64,000 nucleotides of DNA from Natronorubrum halalkaliphilum. GTDB taxonomy: Archaea; Halobacteriota; Halobacteria; Halobacteriales; Natrialbaceae. The stretch spans positions 179,797 through 243,796 of the forward strand of contig NZ_WUYX01000070.1 in the NCBI RefSeq assembly GCF_009834785.1. Direction: 5' to 3'. Below are positions 23,476 to 32,655 of the stretch, in pieces (position 1 is the stretch's first letter; each line of letters begins with the position of its first letter). Under the pieces are notes generated by a model. The model was not told the DNA's origin, did no database searches, and was given only the letters and a program-made list of their open reading frames with translations. A program made the position numbers and the translations under genes.

Positions 23476-25028
23476 ATCCGTTCTCGAGTTCCTCGAGTGC
23501 CTCGAGTGGAAATTCGAACGACGATACCGAAGGCGGTGAGGACGCGGGTGGAGTTGACGGAAGCGGTGATGGGAGCACGCGCGATGCGGATCGGCGGGCA
23601 ATACAAACGGGGTCAGAACACGCATCGGAACCGGAAACGCTCGAGCCCGCGACGATCAGCGTCGAGAACCTGTCGCTGTCCTTCGGAGACCTCTCGGTGC
23701 TCGAAAACGTTTCGCTGACCGTCGACCCCGGCGAGTTCGTGGGCTTCGTCGGTCCCAACGGGGCCGGCAAGACGACGCTCCTCCGGGCGATCAGCGGCGC
23801 GCTCGAGCCCGATAGCGGAACGGTGACGATCGACGACACCGACGTTCACGACGTCTCCTCGAAGGCCTCGAGTCGACTCGTTTCGGTCGTCCCCCAGGAT
23901 ACCGCGCTGTCGTTTTCGTTCCCCATCCGCGACGTCGTCGAAATGGGACGGCACCCACACCGGTCGCGGTTCTCGTCCCCGACGCGCGAGGACAGCCAAG
24001 CGGTCGAGCATGCCCTCGAGCGGACGCGAACGGCCGACCTCGCCGACCGACCGATCGACGAAGTGAGCGGGGGACAGCGCCAGCGAGTCGTCCTCGCGCG
24101 GGCGATTGCCCAGGGAACGCCGGCGATGTTGCTCGACGAGCCGACCGGAAGCCTCGACATCAACCACCAGCTCGAAACCCTCGAGTTGGTCCGAGAACTG
24201 GTCGACGACGGTCGAACCGTCTGTGCGGCGATCCACGACCTCGATCTGGCCGCGCGGTACTGCGACCGACTCGTGATGCTCGCCGACGGCGGCGTCTATC
24301 GGAGCGGGCCCCCGGCGGAGGTCCTGACCGGCGAGGCGCTCGCCGACGTCTTCGACGCGTCCGCGACGGTCACGGAGAACCCGATCACGGGGACGGAAAC
24401 GGTGACGGCGCTTCCGGATCGGATTCGATCCGGCCAGATCCCGAGAGACGACGACAGCGACACGCAGGTTCGCGTCCACGTCCTCGGCACCGGTTCGATC
24501 GCGGCGCGCGCCCTCACCCGACTGGACGCCACAGGTGCGGGCCTCGAGGTCTCCGTCGGCCCCGTCACGAGCGGCGATGTCGCGGCCCAAACGGCTCGGT
24601 CGCTCGCGGTCGACCGGCTCGAGATCCCGCCGTTCGAATCGCTCTCGCCGGCGGATCTGGTGACGTTCGAGAACCGCGTCGAGGAAGCCGACGCGGTCGT
24701 CATCGCCGAGAGCGTGTTCGAGTCGAGCGGTCCGGGGACGCGACAACTCCTCGAGTCCGCGGATGCAACGGCCGACTCGATTGTGATCGTCGCGGACGAC
24801 TCGTCTCGAGCGGACACCGCCGGCTCTCGGGACCGAACTCGGGGTACCGAGGCGACGCCGGAAACGCTCCTCGAGGCAGTCTCGAACGCGGTCGAGAACG
24901 GTCCCGATTCGTCGGCCCCGGTTTCCGATCGGGCCTCGTCGGGAGCCGGGTCCGGATCCGGATCCGGGTCGACGTCTTCGGACCGGGACTCGAGTTCGGG
25001 GCTGTCGGCCGAGTCCTCCGGGGACTGA
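23472..25028 (+). CDS. btuD: Cobalamin-type ABC transporter ATPase with extra C-terminal domain
   Basis: A 518-residue ATPase, about twice the usual ~260. The N-terminal ~60 residues are Ser/Asp/Gly-rich. The ABC domain has Walker A GPNGAGKTT (about residue 95), a Q-loop in VVPQDTAL, signature VSGGQRQRVVLARA, Walker B AMLLDEPTGSLD and the switch His in AAIHDLDLA. After residue ~330 an additional domain begins with VRVHVLGTGSIAARALTRL, reminiscent of a nucleotide-binding fold, and continues to AVVIAESVFESSGPGTRQLL. The C-terminus is Ser/Gly-rich. Haloarchaeal BtuD proteins carry this extension; its job is unknown. Confidence 0.87.
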   Translation: MNPFSSSSSASSGNSNDDTEGGEDAGGVDGSGDGSTRDADRRAIQTGSEHASEPETLEPATISVENLSLSFGDLSVLENVSLTVDPGEFVGFVGPNGAGKTTLLRAISGALEPDSGTVTIDDTDVHDVSSKASSRLVSVVPQDTALSFSFPIRDVVEMGRHPHRSRFSSPTREDSQAVEHALERTRTADLADRPIDEVSGGQRQRVVLARAIAQGTPAMLLDEPTGSLDINHQLETLELVRELVDDGRTVCAAIHDLDLAARYCDRLVMLADGGVYRSGPPAEVLTGEALADVFDASATVTENPITGTETVTALPDRIRSGQIPRDDDSDTQVRVHVLGTGSIAARALTRLDATGAGLEVSVGPVTSGDVAAQTARSLAVDRLEIPPFESLSPADLVTFENRVEEADAVVIAESVFESSGPGTRQLLESADATADSIVIVADDSSRADTAGSRDRTRGTEATPETLLEAVSNAVENGPDSSAPVSDRASSGAGSGSGSGSTSSDRDSSSGLSAESSGD

Positions 25029-25125
25029 TACGAACTGCCGTAACGAGGTACCGCTGCAACCACATGCTGCAACTACGGGCCGTCGATGGTCCCACCGGTA
25101 CTGACTTGCAGGGGGCCGTGCGTGA

Positions 25126-25272
25126 CTAGTGCCCGAGCAGACGGAGGATGACTCCGAGGACGAGACCCGAAATCCCGACGACGATCCCGACGCCGGGGAT
25201 GACGGGGATCGGAATGAGACCGATCCCGAGAACGATCGCGAGGACGATGACGATCGTGGAGAGTCGGACCAT
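25126..25272 (-). CDS. Small hydrophobic membrane protein
   Basis: A 48-residue protein starting MVRLSTIVIVLAIVLGIGLIP and continuing with a second helix (IPGVGIVVGISGLVLGVILRLLGH). It consists of two membrane helices with a Pro-rich turn. Similar tiny proteins are frequent in haloarchaea and unnamed. Upstream codons in this frame are not hydrophobic and are probably not translated. Confidence 0.5.
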   Translation of the reverse strand: MVRLSTIVIVLAIVLGIGLIPIPVIPGVGIVVGISGLVLGVILRLLGH

Positions 25273-25373
25273 ACTCGAGATAACCGGGAAAGGCGTGTAG
25301 CCGTTATGCTTGCTCTCGCGGCCGACAACACCGGTCGTATTCACCGCCGCGATCTGACCGTAACAATCGAAAA

Positions 25374-26468
25374 TCACGCGAGTGCAGCTAACAGGTCCTC
25401 GTACAACCGTTCCTCACGATCCGCGAGATCGTGGATCGTCTCGGCGGTGTCGGTCAACGCCGGCCGCAACCGGTCGGGATCGGACCGCTCGCTCGCCTCT
25501 TCGAGCGATCGACCGACCGCCGTCCAGTCGGTCGCGATGGCGTTCATGCGCGAGACCGCGTCGTCGGGGAGTTCGGGCACCGTATCGTCGACCGTCTCGA
25601 GGAAATCGGCGTACAGTTGGCGGAAGGCACCCCCGCCGGTTCCGCGGCGCTCGACGTTCTGGTAGGCGAACCTGACGCTCCACTGCGGGTCCTCGAAGTC
25701 GACCCAGGTTGGCAACTCGTCGGCGAAGCGTCTGATGCCCGCGATTCCCTGGGTTCCGAACTCGCTCTTACGGTCGCTCGTACCCACACACTCACTCTCA
25801 CCCGCGCTCTCGCTACTGCTAGCCGTCCCGCTATCTCGTCCGATCGGTCCGTCGGAACCGCTGGAGGCGAGCATGCCGCGAGCCATTTCGGCGATAGCCT
25901 CCGGCGCGGCCGCCTCGAGCGATCGATCCGGCCCGGGGTCGGCGACGACGAGGTGGCGGTTCCGGAGGGGCAACACGGAGTTCGATGACATCGCGTCGTG
26001 GAGCCGATCGAACGGCACCCGCTGGAGCGCGTCGAATTCGCTGTCCGAGAGGACGACGGTCTCCTCGTCGTCTTCGACCCCCACACAGAGAACCGAGTGA
26101 GGCGCGAAGTGGGTGTCCGTCTGGAAGTAGTCGAGGTGGTAAATGTCGGTGAAAACCAGCACCGGGTCACCGCCAGCGACGCGAGCACGGATTCGGTCGC
26201 GAACCGTCCGCCAGTCGTCTCCTTCGCGACTGTCGACGGCGATGCCGAGCGTCTCAAAGAACGTTTCCTCGAGTCGCGGCGGTCGGCCGAAGAAGCCGCG
26301 GTGAGGGCTCTCTGGGAGCTCGAAATAGGTGAATCCGAGCCCGGCGGCCAGACCGAAACAGGTCTCCTCGTCGTACCCCCAGTCGTAGTACAGCGCGAGG
26401 TTTCGAAGGGCGGTCGAGCCGCAGTGACGACCGGTCCGGTGACGGTAGTCGTTCATCGTCGCTTCCAT
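25374..26468 (-). CDS. BtrH N-terminal / DUF4872 family protein
   Basis: A 364-residue soluble protein starting MEATMNDYRHRTGRHCGSTA. The first ~190 residues match the BtrH N-terminal domain, a papain-like fold: the nucleophile candidate Cys in RHCGSTALRNLALYY, the His in FAPHSVLCVGVEDD and the Asp in VVLSDSEFD. The rest corresponds to DUF4872 (IAEMARGMLASSG ... FADELPTWVDFEDPQWSVRFAYQNVERRGTGGGAFRQLYADFLE) and is interrupted by a Ser/Gly/Glu-rich linker near 205-245. BtrH transfers an acyl chain in butirosin synthesis in bacteria, but no biosynthetic cluster is visible here. It sits head to head with gatE. An alternative start is four codons later. Confidence 0.75.
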   Translation of the reverse strand: MEATMNDYRHRTGRHCGSTALRNLALYYDWGYDEETCFGLAAGLGFTYFELPESPHRGFFGRPPRLEETFFETLGIAVDSREGDDWRTVRDRIRARVAGGDPVLVFTDIYHLDYFQTDTHFAPHSVLCVGVEDDEETVVLSDSEFDALQRVPFDRLHDAMSSNSVLPLRNRHLVVADPGPDRSLEAAAPEAIAEMARGMLASSGSDGPIGRDSGTASSSESAGESECVGTSDRKSEFGTQGIAGIRRFADELPTWVDFEDPQWSVRFAYQNVERRGTGGGAFRQLYADFLETVDDTVPELPDDAVSRMNAIATDWTAVGRSLEEASERSDPDRLRPALTDTAETIHDLADREERLYEDLLAALA

Positions 26469-26606
26469 GCGTGCTACTGCCAACGAGAGTCCAATAACGA
26501 TTCGGATCGGCGTGTCACCGGCGAATACACCGAGCGAGCAGTGGGCGAGTGCCAGTCCGGCCGCAACTGGACGGTTTTTTACCCTTCCGTCTCCGAGTGG
26601 CCGCCA

Positions 26607-28475
26607 ATGAGCGAACACGACTACGACGAGCTCGGACTCGTCGCCGGGCTGGAGATCCACCAGCAACTCGAGACGGCGACGAAGCTGTTCTGTCAGTGTC
26701 CGACCGAGCTTCGCGAGCCCGAGGAGTCGACGCGCCGGTTTACGCGCTATCTCCACCCAACCCGAAGCGAACTCGGCGAGATCGATCAGGCCGCACTCGA
26801 GGAGAGCAAGGTCGACCGCGAGTTCGAGTACCTCGCGTACGACACGACCTGTCTCGTCGAGGAGGACGAGGAGCCGCCACATGAACTCGACGAGGAGGCC
26901 CTCGAGACGGTCCTCGAGATCGCCCAGCTGATGGACATGAACGCGGTCGATCAGGCCCACGTCATGCGCAAACTCGTCGTCGACGGCTCGAACACGTCGG
27001 GCTTCCAGCGCTCGACGCTGATCGCCACCGGCGGACAGATCGAGACCAGCGACGGAGCCGTCGGGATCGAGGACCTCCTGCTCGAGGAGGAAAGCGCCCA
27101 GCGCGTCGCGGAGACCGACGACGGCGTCCGCTACAGTCTCGATCGGCTCGGGATTCCGCTGGTCGAAATCGGAACGAGCCCGGACATTTCCTCGCCCGAA
27201 CAGGCCCTCGAAGCGGCCGAGCGGATCGGGATGCTCCTGCGCTCGACCGGAAAAGTCAAACGCGGCCTGGGGACGATCCGCCAGGACGTGAACGTCTCCA
27301 TCGCGGAGGGGGCCCGCGTCGAGATCAAGGGCGTCCAGAGCTTAGACGACATCGACGACATCGTCCGCAACGAGGTCGCCCGGCAGGTCGAACTCGTCGC
27401 GATTCGCGACGAACTCGAGGAGCGAGAGGCGTCGGTCGGCGAGGCCCAAGACGCGACCGAGGTCTTCGACGGGACAGAAAGCGGCGTCATCGGCGGCGCG
27501 CTCGATTCGGGCGGCTCCGTGATGGCCGTCCCGCTGTACGGGTTCGACGGCCTCGTGGGCCGCGAAATTGCGCCGGACCGACGGCTGGGGACCGAGTTCT
27601 CCGACCACGCGAAACGCCACGGCGCGGGCGGCATCTTCCACACGGACGAGTTGCCTGCCTACGGCGTCACCGAAGCAGAGGTCGCGGACCTGCGGGAGGC
27701 CGTGGGTGCCGGCTCCGAGGACGCCGTGGCGATCGTCGCCGCGGACACCGGCGTCGCGGAGGCGTCGATCGATGCCGTCGCCGAACGCGCCGGAACCGCA
27801 CTCGAGGGCGTTCCCGAGGAGACCCGCGGCGCGAACGACGACGGGACGACCCGTTACCTGCGGCCGCTTCCCGGCGCGGCGCGGATGTACCCCGAGACGG
27901 ACGTGCCGCCGGTCGAACCGGATCCGAGCGACGTGCCGGAGCCCGAACTGCTGACGGCGAAGGTCGAGCGCTATCAGGACGAGTACGACCTCGGCGCGGG
28001 GCTGGCCGAGCAGGTCGCCTACGGCAAGCGGATGCCGCTGTTCGAGGACGTGGTGGCCGACGGTATCGATCCGACGCTCGCGGCGTCAACCCTCGAGTCG
28101 ACGCTGACCGAACTGCGGCGCGACGACGTGCCCGTCGAGAACCTCACCGACTCCCACATCGAGTCCGTGCTCCGTCTGGTCGAAGACGGCGAGCTACCGA
28201 ACGAAGGGGTAACGGATCTTCTCGAAGCGTTAGCCGACGATCCAGACCAGACCGCAGAAGAGGCTGCCGAGGCGGCCGGGCTCGGCGGCGTCGGCGAGGA
28301 CGAGGTCCGCGAGGCTGTGGTCGACGTCGTCGAACGAAACGAAGCGCAGGTCGCTGACGAAGGCATGCAGGCGTTCTCGGGGCTCATGGGCGAGTGTATG
28401 GGCGCGCTGCGGGGCAAGGCTGACGGCGACCTCGTGAGTCAGGTGCTCCGCGAGGAGATTCAAAAGCGAACGTGA
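26607..28475 (+). CDS. gatE: Glutamyl-tRNA(Gln) amidotransferase subunit GatE
   Basis: Archaeal subunit that, with GatD, converts Glu-tRNA(Gln) to Gln-tRNA(Gln). The 622-residue length and the motif LVAGLEIHQQLETATKLFCQCP are typical for GatE rather than bacterial GatB. The core TRYLHPTRSELGEIDQAALEES, the GatB-like kinase portion VKRGLGTIRQDVNVSI, and an AspRS-like insertion (GREIAPDRRLGTEFSDHAKRHGAGGIFHTDELPAYGV) are visible. The C-terminal tail has the YqeY-like EAAEAAGLGGVGEDEVREAV and ends MGALRGKADGDLVSQVLREEI. gatD is not in the window; the two are often unlinked. Confidence 0.93.
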   Translation: MSEHDYDELGLVAGLEIHQQLETATKLFCQCPTELREPEESTRRFTRYLHPTRSELGEIDQAALEESKVDREFEYLAYDTTCLVEEDEEPPHELDEEALETVLEIAQLMDMNAVDQAHVMRKLVVDGSNTSGFQRSTLIATGGQIETSDGAVGIEDLLLEEESAQRVAETDDGVRYSLDRLGIPLVEIGTSPDISSPEQALEAAERIGMLLRSTGKVKRGLGTIRQDVNVSIAEGARVEIKGVQSLDDIDDIVRNEVARQVELVAIRDELEEREASVGEAQDATEVFDGTESGVIGGALDSGGSVMAVPLYGFDGLVGREIAPDRRLGTEFSDHAKRHGAGGIFHTDELPAYGVTEAEVADLREAVGAGSEDAVAIVAADTGVAEASIDAVAERAGTALEGVPEETRGANDDGTTRYLRPLPGAARMYPETDVPPVEPDPSDVPEPELLTAKVERYQDEYDLGAGLAEQVAYGKRMPLFEDVVADGIDPTLAASTLESTLTELRRDDVPVENLTDSHIESVLRLVEDGELPNEGVTDLLEALADDPDQTAEEAAEAAGLGGVGEDEVREAVVDVVERNEAQVADEGMQAFSGLMGECMGALRGKADGDLVSQVLREEIQKRT

Positions 28476-28583
28476 ACTGAGACGGACTGCGTGCTGTACG
28501 CTTGCTGATCCGGTGTTTCGCTCCACTCACAGGGCAAGGGCGGCCCCGTCAGAGAGTACCGGTTTACCGGTTATCCTCGTTCG

Positions 28584-29066
28584 CTACTCGTCGACTAACT
28601 CCTCGAGTAACGTCTCGAGGCTGTAACTCTGTAACGCGTCCCGTTCTTCGATCGCGGAGATCACGAACGTCGAGTCGGTTCGGTCGACGCCGTCGAGTTG
28701 TTCGAAGTCGGCGATGAGTCGCTCGACGGTTTCGCTGCTGCTCAGTCGGGCGAGGACGATGAAATCGGTCTCGCCCATCGTGAAGTAGACGTTCGTAACC
28801 CCCTCGATGGTCAGCAGCCGATCCGAAAACTCCTCGTACGAGCCCCGGTAGTCCGCGTGGACCTCGACGAGAACGGTCACCCCGAGCCCGAGTTCCTCGA
28901 GGTCGACGTCGTAGCGGTCGTTCGTGATGACCCCCTCCTCTCGAAGGTTCGTAAGTCGATAGTGGATCGTCGAGACGGGAATGCCGGTCGCCTCGTGGAG
29001 CTGTTCGGGACTTCCGGTCTCGAGTTCGGCGATCGCTTTGAGCAGTCGGACGTCGCGTTCGTCCAT
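28584..29066 (-). CDS. Lrp/AsnC family transcriptional regulator
   Basis: A 160-residue regulator starting MDERDVRLLKAIAELETGSP. The winged helix-turn-helix is at residues ~3-50 (EQLHEATGIPVSTIHYRLTNLREEGVI), followed by the RAM effector domain (LGVTVLVEVHADYRGSYEEF ... VYFTMGETDFIVLARLSSSETVERLIADF). It is divergent from the EamA exporter gene 182 bases away, a frequent arrangement in which Lrp proteins control an amino-acid exporter; that control is inferred. The start at MDERDV was chosen by family N-termini. Confidence 0.88.
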   Translation of the reverse strand: MDERDVRLLKAIAELETGSPEQLHEATGIPVSTIHYRLTNLREEGVITNDRYDVDLEELGLGVTVLVEVHADYRGSYEEFSDRLLTIEGVTNVYFTMGETDFIVLARLSSSETVERLIADFEQLDGVDRTDSTFVISAIEERDALQSYSLETLLEELVDE

Positions 29067-29247
29067 GCGAGAGAGTTCGGAGCGCCTGGAAAATATGTCC
29101 TTCGGTTGATGAAATTGGAGATATATCCAACTTCTGTTCCTGGAGTGGATGGGGTTTCGGATTAGATCCATGTGTGTGGTTCTGAATTCGTCGATGTCGA
29201 CATCGTTGTAGAAGGACCTAAGTATAGCAACTCATTTCGAACTCGGT

Positions 29248-30288
29248 ATGACTATGCTCGATTTTATTCCAAATGGGTGCCGTGAACTGGTGCTCTTTTC
29301 GATACTCGCGCTCTGTTGGGGCAGCTCGTTCGTCGCGATCGAGATCGGTCTCGAGTACGTTCCGCCGCTGCTGTTCGCCGGCCTCCGCTACGGACTGGCG
29401 GGACTGATCGTCCTCGGCTACGCGGCCGTCGTGACCGACCGAATTCGTCCCGTCGATCGTGGAGAGTGGATCGCAGTTTCGGTCGCCGGCGTCTTCGTGA
29501 TCGCGCTCTATCACGGGCTGTTGTACATAGGTGAACTGTACGTGTCGGGCGCAGTCGCGGCGACAGTCGTCAGTACGGCACCGATCCTCACCGTCGCATT
29601 CGCGGGGGTTATACTCCCGAGCGAACGGCTCAATCTACTCGGCGTCGTCGGCTTCGTGCTCGGGCTGATCGGCGTGTTGCTCGTCGTCCAGCCATCGTCA
29701 TCGGCCCTCGCCGGCGACACGATGCTCGGCGCTGCGCTCGTCTTCGCCTCCGCCATCGCGTTCGCGCTCGGCAGCGTGCTCTTACGACCGATCGAATCGG
29801 ACCTGCCGATCGAGACCCTCGAGGCCTGGGCGATGTTGCTCGGTGCCGGCGTGTTATTCGGCTGGGCGGGCCTCCGCGGCGAATCGGTCGCCGCGATCGA
29901 GCTGACGACGACGGCGCTGGTCTCGTACGCCTACCTGACGTTCGTCTCCGGCGTCTTCGCGTTCCTGCTCTACTTCGAACTGCTCGACCGAAGCGGGGCG
30001 ACGCAGGTCAACCTCGTTGGGTACGCCGAGCCAGCGGTCGCGATCGGCGTGAGTTGGCTCATTTTCGGCTCTATTGTCGACTCGCTCACGATCGTCGGTC
30101 TCCTGACGATCCTCGCCGGCTTCATCGTTATCAAGCGCGAGACGCTTCGGTCCATCCTGCGATCCCGATCGACGACGCCCGCAGAGACGCCGCCGGTCGC
30201 GGCGGAACAACCCGAACCGCGAACCGACGGCGGGGTCGCACTCGAGTCCGATACGCGGGAGTTAGACCGCGACTGTCGATCCGACTAA
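29248..30288 (+). CDS. EamA/DMT family transporter
   Basis: A 346-residue membrane protein with ten predicted helices and two EamA repeats: the first begins ELVLFSILALCWGSSFVAIEIGL, the second near residue 160 (DTMLGAALVFASAIAFALGSVLL). The last helix is VGLLTILAGFIVIKRETL, followed by a cytoplasmic tail rich in Pro/Glu. Members export amino acids or other small metabolites. The divergent Lrp regulator supports such a role. A start two codons later (MLDFIP) is possible. Confidence 0.85.
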   Translation: MTMLDFIPNGCRELVLFSILALCWGSSFVAIEIGLEYVPPLLFAGLRYGLAGLIVLGYAAVVTDRIRPVDRGEWIAVSVAGVFVIALYHGLLYIGELYVSGAVAATVVSTAPILTVAFAGVILPSERLNLLGVVGFVLGLIGVLLVVQPSSSALAGDTMLGAALVFASAIAFALGSVLLRPIESDLPIETLEAWAMLLGAGVLFGWAGLRGESVAAIELTTTALVSYAYLTFVSGVFAFLLYFELLDRSGATQVNLVGYAEPAVAIGVSWLIFGSIVDSLTIVGLLTILAGFIVIKRETLRSILRSRSTTPAETPPVAAEQPEPRTDGGVALESDTRELDRDCRSD

Positions 30289-30397
30289 CGGGTGACACCG
30301 ACGACTGTCGGTTCGTCCTGAAGTGTTCAACTCGGGCCACAGTCAGGAAATGTAGCTCAGGGAAGATTTATTAGCGAGAACGTGGCCGTTATGATCG

Positions 30398-31117
30398 ATG
30401 ACAACGCCGACAACTACAGTTGTGTGCCACGTTCGCGCACCGCTGTTACTCGAGCCAGTCGACAGACAGATCGAAACCCTCCAAGCCTGCGAGTCGGAGG
30501 GAACGATCGACGAGCTGTTGCTGCGCAGTTGGCCCAAAGAGATCGCACTAACCGACGAGAGTCCCTATCAGGAAGCCCTCGAGAGCTTCGAGCGGTTCGA
30601 ACGATGGGCCGACGAGCACGGGGTGAGCATCCGACCGCCGTTCAGAAAGCGCTCAACGACGTCCCAGATATCCGGCGAGACCAGAACCTTGCTCGTGATG
30701 CCACTCGCCTGTCTCGAGGTCTACGCCGACGACGAACTGGTCGGCGTGTTCCCACACAGCGACGACGGGAGCGAGGAAACGTACACGACGGACGAAGCCA
30801 TCGCCGCGCTTCGAACGGGTGCCCTGCCGACGCCGCTTGGTGGGGCCGGCGAGACCGGTGTGTCGGCGGTGGTGGACGCGGATGTAAACGGAAGTGCAAG
30901 CGCAAACGCAAACGCGGACACGAACGGAAACGCGAACGCCAACGCGAACTCGAGCGACTGTCCCGACTGTAACCGCTCCCTGATCGACGGTCAGGGACTG
31001 TTCGCCTGTCCCGACTGCGGCTGGGTCGGCACTGTCAGCGAGACCGGACAGTACGTCGCGCGCACGGACCGGTCGACAGCGGAGACAACCACCTCGCCGG
31101 TCGTTCGGACTCGCTAA
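30398..31117 (+). CDS. Haloarchaeal protein with C-terminal zinc ribbon and Asn/Ala repeat
   Basis: A 239-residue protein. Residues 1-110 (VVCHVRAPLLLEPVDRQIETLQACESEGTIDELLLRSWPKEI) form a conserved haloarchaeal domain that I know only as an uncharacterised, HTH-annotated family. A low-complexity spacer near 165-190 has repeated Asn-Ala pairs coded by an AACGC-rich repeat (about 30898-30948). The C-terminal zinc ribbon has Cys pairs CPDC and CPDC. The N-terminal TATA-like TTTATTAGC at 30366 is a plausible promoter element. Nucleic-acid binding is likely; the function is not. Confidence 0.65.
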   Translation: MTTPTTTVVCHVRAPLLLEPVDRQIETLQACESEGTIDELLLRSWPKEIALTDESPYQEALESFERFERWADEHGVSIRPPFRKRSTTSQISGETRTLLVMPLACLEVYADDELVGVFPHSDDGSEETYTTDEAIAALRTGALPTPLGGAGETGVSAVVDADVNGSASANANADTNGNANANANSSDCPDCNRSLIDGQGLFACPDCGWVGTVSETGQYVARTDRSTAETTTSPVVRTR

Positions 31118-31193
31118 GCGACTTTCCGAAGCGGACACAGAAGGCTCGCAACGCTATTCTCCGATATCTCGGCCGACTCGATCAGTTCGAGCG

Positions 31194-32246
31194 CTATTCG
31201 CCGGCGAACTCACCCGTATACTCCGCCTCGATGAGCACGCTCGCCCCGTCACGGGCGATATCGCGTGTATCGGCCTCGGTGCCGAACGCCGACTCGAGAC
31301 GGTCGACGTCGACCCGGTCATCGCCAGCGTAGGTGACGACGGCGGTCGCCGTCGCGTCGTTGCCGACGTTCCCGTCCCCGACCCCGTTCTCGTTCTCGCT
31401 CTCGAGCGAGAGTTGCTGGTGGACGCCGTTGGCCCCCTCGACGCCGCCGAAGGCGAACTCGAGCGAGGCCGAAAGCTGCGGCTCACCGAGTGAGTCGGGA
31501 TCGAATTCGTCGCTCTCGGTGTATCGTCCGAGTGAGATGCCGCCGGTGGCTCCGCTCCGGAGCAGACGTTCGAAATCGTCGTCGATCTCGTGTTTCGGCG
31601 TCCGCTGCCCGGCGGCCGTGGCGACGGTTCGTTCGACGGCGTCAACGGGGTCGAAGCCGGGATCGAACTGGTTCGGAACGGTACACGCGAACACATCCTC
31701 AGTGAGTCCGACAGCTTCGCCGGAGTCGGCATCGCTGTAGACCGTGTACGCGTCTTCGTCGCGTTCCCGTTCGTACCCCGCGCTCTCGAGGCCGGTGTGG
31801 AGGGTATCACGGTCGTAACTGCCGAGGAGTGCGTAGACGCCGTTGGCATCTACAAGTTCACCGTCTTCGAACGGCGTCTCGTCGTATTCCTGGTAGACGG
31901 TAAACGCCGTGACGTCTCCGAGTTGTGCAAAGCGAATCGCCAGCACGATTGGGTTGCCGACGAGGGGGTCGGCCGGGTCGTCACCGTCCCCAGCGTGCTG
32001 ATTCTCGACGATCGATTGCAGCGTCGGGGCGTCGATCGACCCGTAGAAGTACGCCTCTCGGTTGGTCTCGGGAAGCAGCGATGCGTACGTGGGTAACTCG
32101 CCGTCAGGGTCGATGGTCGTCTCGTTCGATTCCTCGGTCGATCGGCCATCGTCGTCCGACGGGTCTGCGGACTCCGAACACCCTGCCAGAAACGCCAGCC
32201 CTGCGCTCACCAGTCCAAGCGCTCGTCGGCGATCCACGTTGGTCAT
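31194..32246 (-). CDS. Exported lipoprotein of unknown function
   Basis: A 350-residue protein. The N-terminus is a twin-arginine-type lipoprotein signal (RRRALGLVSAGLAFLAGC) with the lipidated Cys at about residue 23. After a Ser/Asp-rich linker come beta-rich segments: LPTYASLLPETNREAYFYGSI, LGDVTAFTVYQEYDETPF, VYALLGSYDRDTLHTGLES and VGLTEDVFACTVPN. A second lipoprotein in the window (58547-59491) has a similar order of segments but very low identity. No named family is recognised. It faces away from the zinc-ribbon gene at 30398. Confidence 0.6.
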   Translation of the reverse strand: MTNVDRRRALGLVSAGLAFLAGCSESADPSDDDGRSTEESNETTIDPDGELPTYASLLPETNREAYFYGSIDAPTLQSIVENQHAGDGDDPADPLVGNPIVLAIRFAQLGDVTAFTVYQEYDETPFEDGELVDANGVYALLGSYDRDTLHTGLESAGYERERDEDAYTVYSDADSGEAVGLTEDVFACTVPNQFDPGFDPVDAVERTVATAAGQRTPKHEIDDDFERLLRSGATGGISLGRYTESDEFDPDSLGEPQLSASLEFAFGGVEGANGVHQQLSLESENENGVGDGNVGNDATATAVVTYAGDDRVDVDRLESAFGTEADTRDIARDGASVLIEAEYTGEFAGE

Positions 32247-32417
32247 CGCGTACTGCTGGTCGGTGTGGTCGTATTACTCTACTGGCCGGCCGAGTCCCTC
32301 ACAATCGCGTTGTGCACCGGTTACAACCAGCGAAACCGCGGACGACGGCAAACTCCGATACAGATACGGATACCGATCTCGATTCGATCGGGCAGGGAAA
32401 TCTCGACACACGGAACG

Positions 32418-32525
32418 TTACGGCGTACACTCCAGGTGATATACGCCGAGGCCCCCCTTCCCCTCATCGCTCGCTTTGTACACTCGTTTGCCATCGATCA
32501 CCCCTCCACAGACATCACATTTCAT
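32418..32525 (-). CDS. Tiny zinc finger protein
   Basis: A 35-residue protein starting MKCDVCGGVIDGKRVYKAS and ending VYHLECTP. The Cys pair CDVC and the later HxxxC (HLEC) suggest a single zinc site. Haloarchaea are known for many such proteins under 70 residues. The start was placed at the Met before the first Cys. The coding support is the motif only. Confidence 0.45.
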   Translation of the reverse strand: MKCDVCGGVIDGKRVYKASDEGKGGLGVYHLECTP

Positions 32526-32655
32526 TGCCGGGTTCACGGCCTCATAGAAGTAAACGCTGGTGTTACAACGGGAGAAGTAACAGCGGTGAACGGAGGATAG
32601 CACTCTTCTACCGGCGACGCTGTTTGGGTAACTCGACCGCTGAGAATCGACCCCA

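Noticed and set aside
26607..28475. Calling this gene gatB
   Set aside because: Length, the insertion domain and the tail are those of archaeal GatE.
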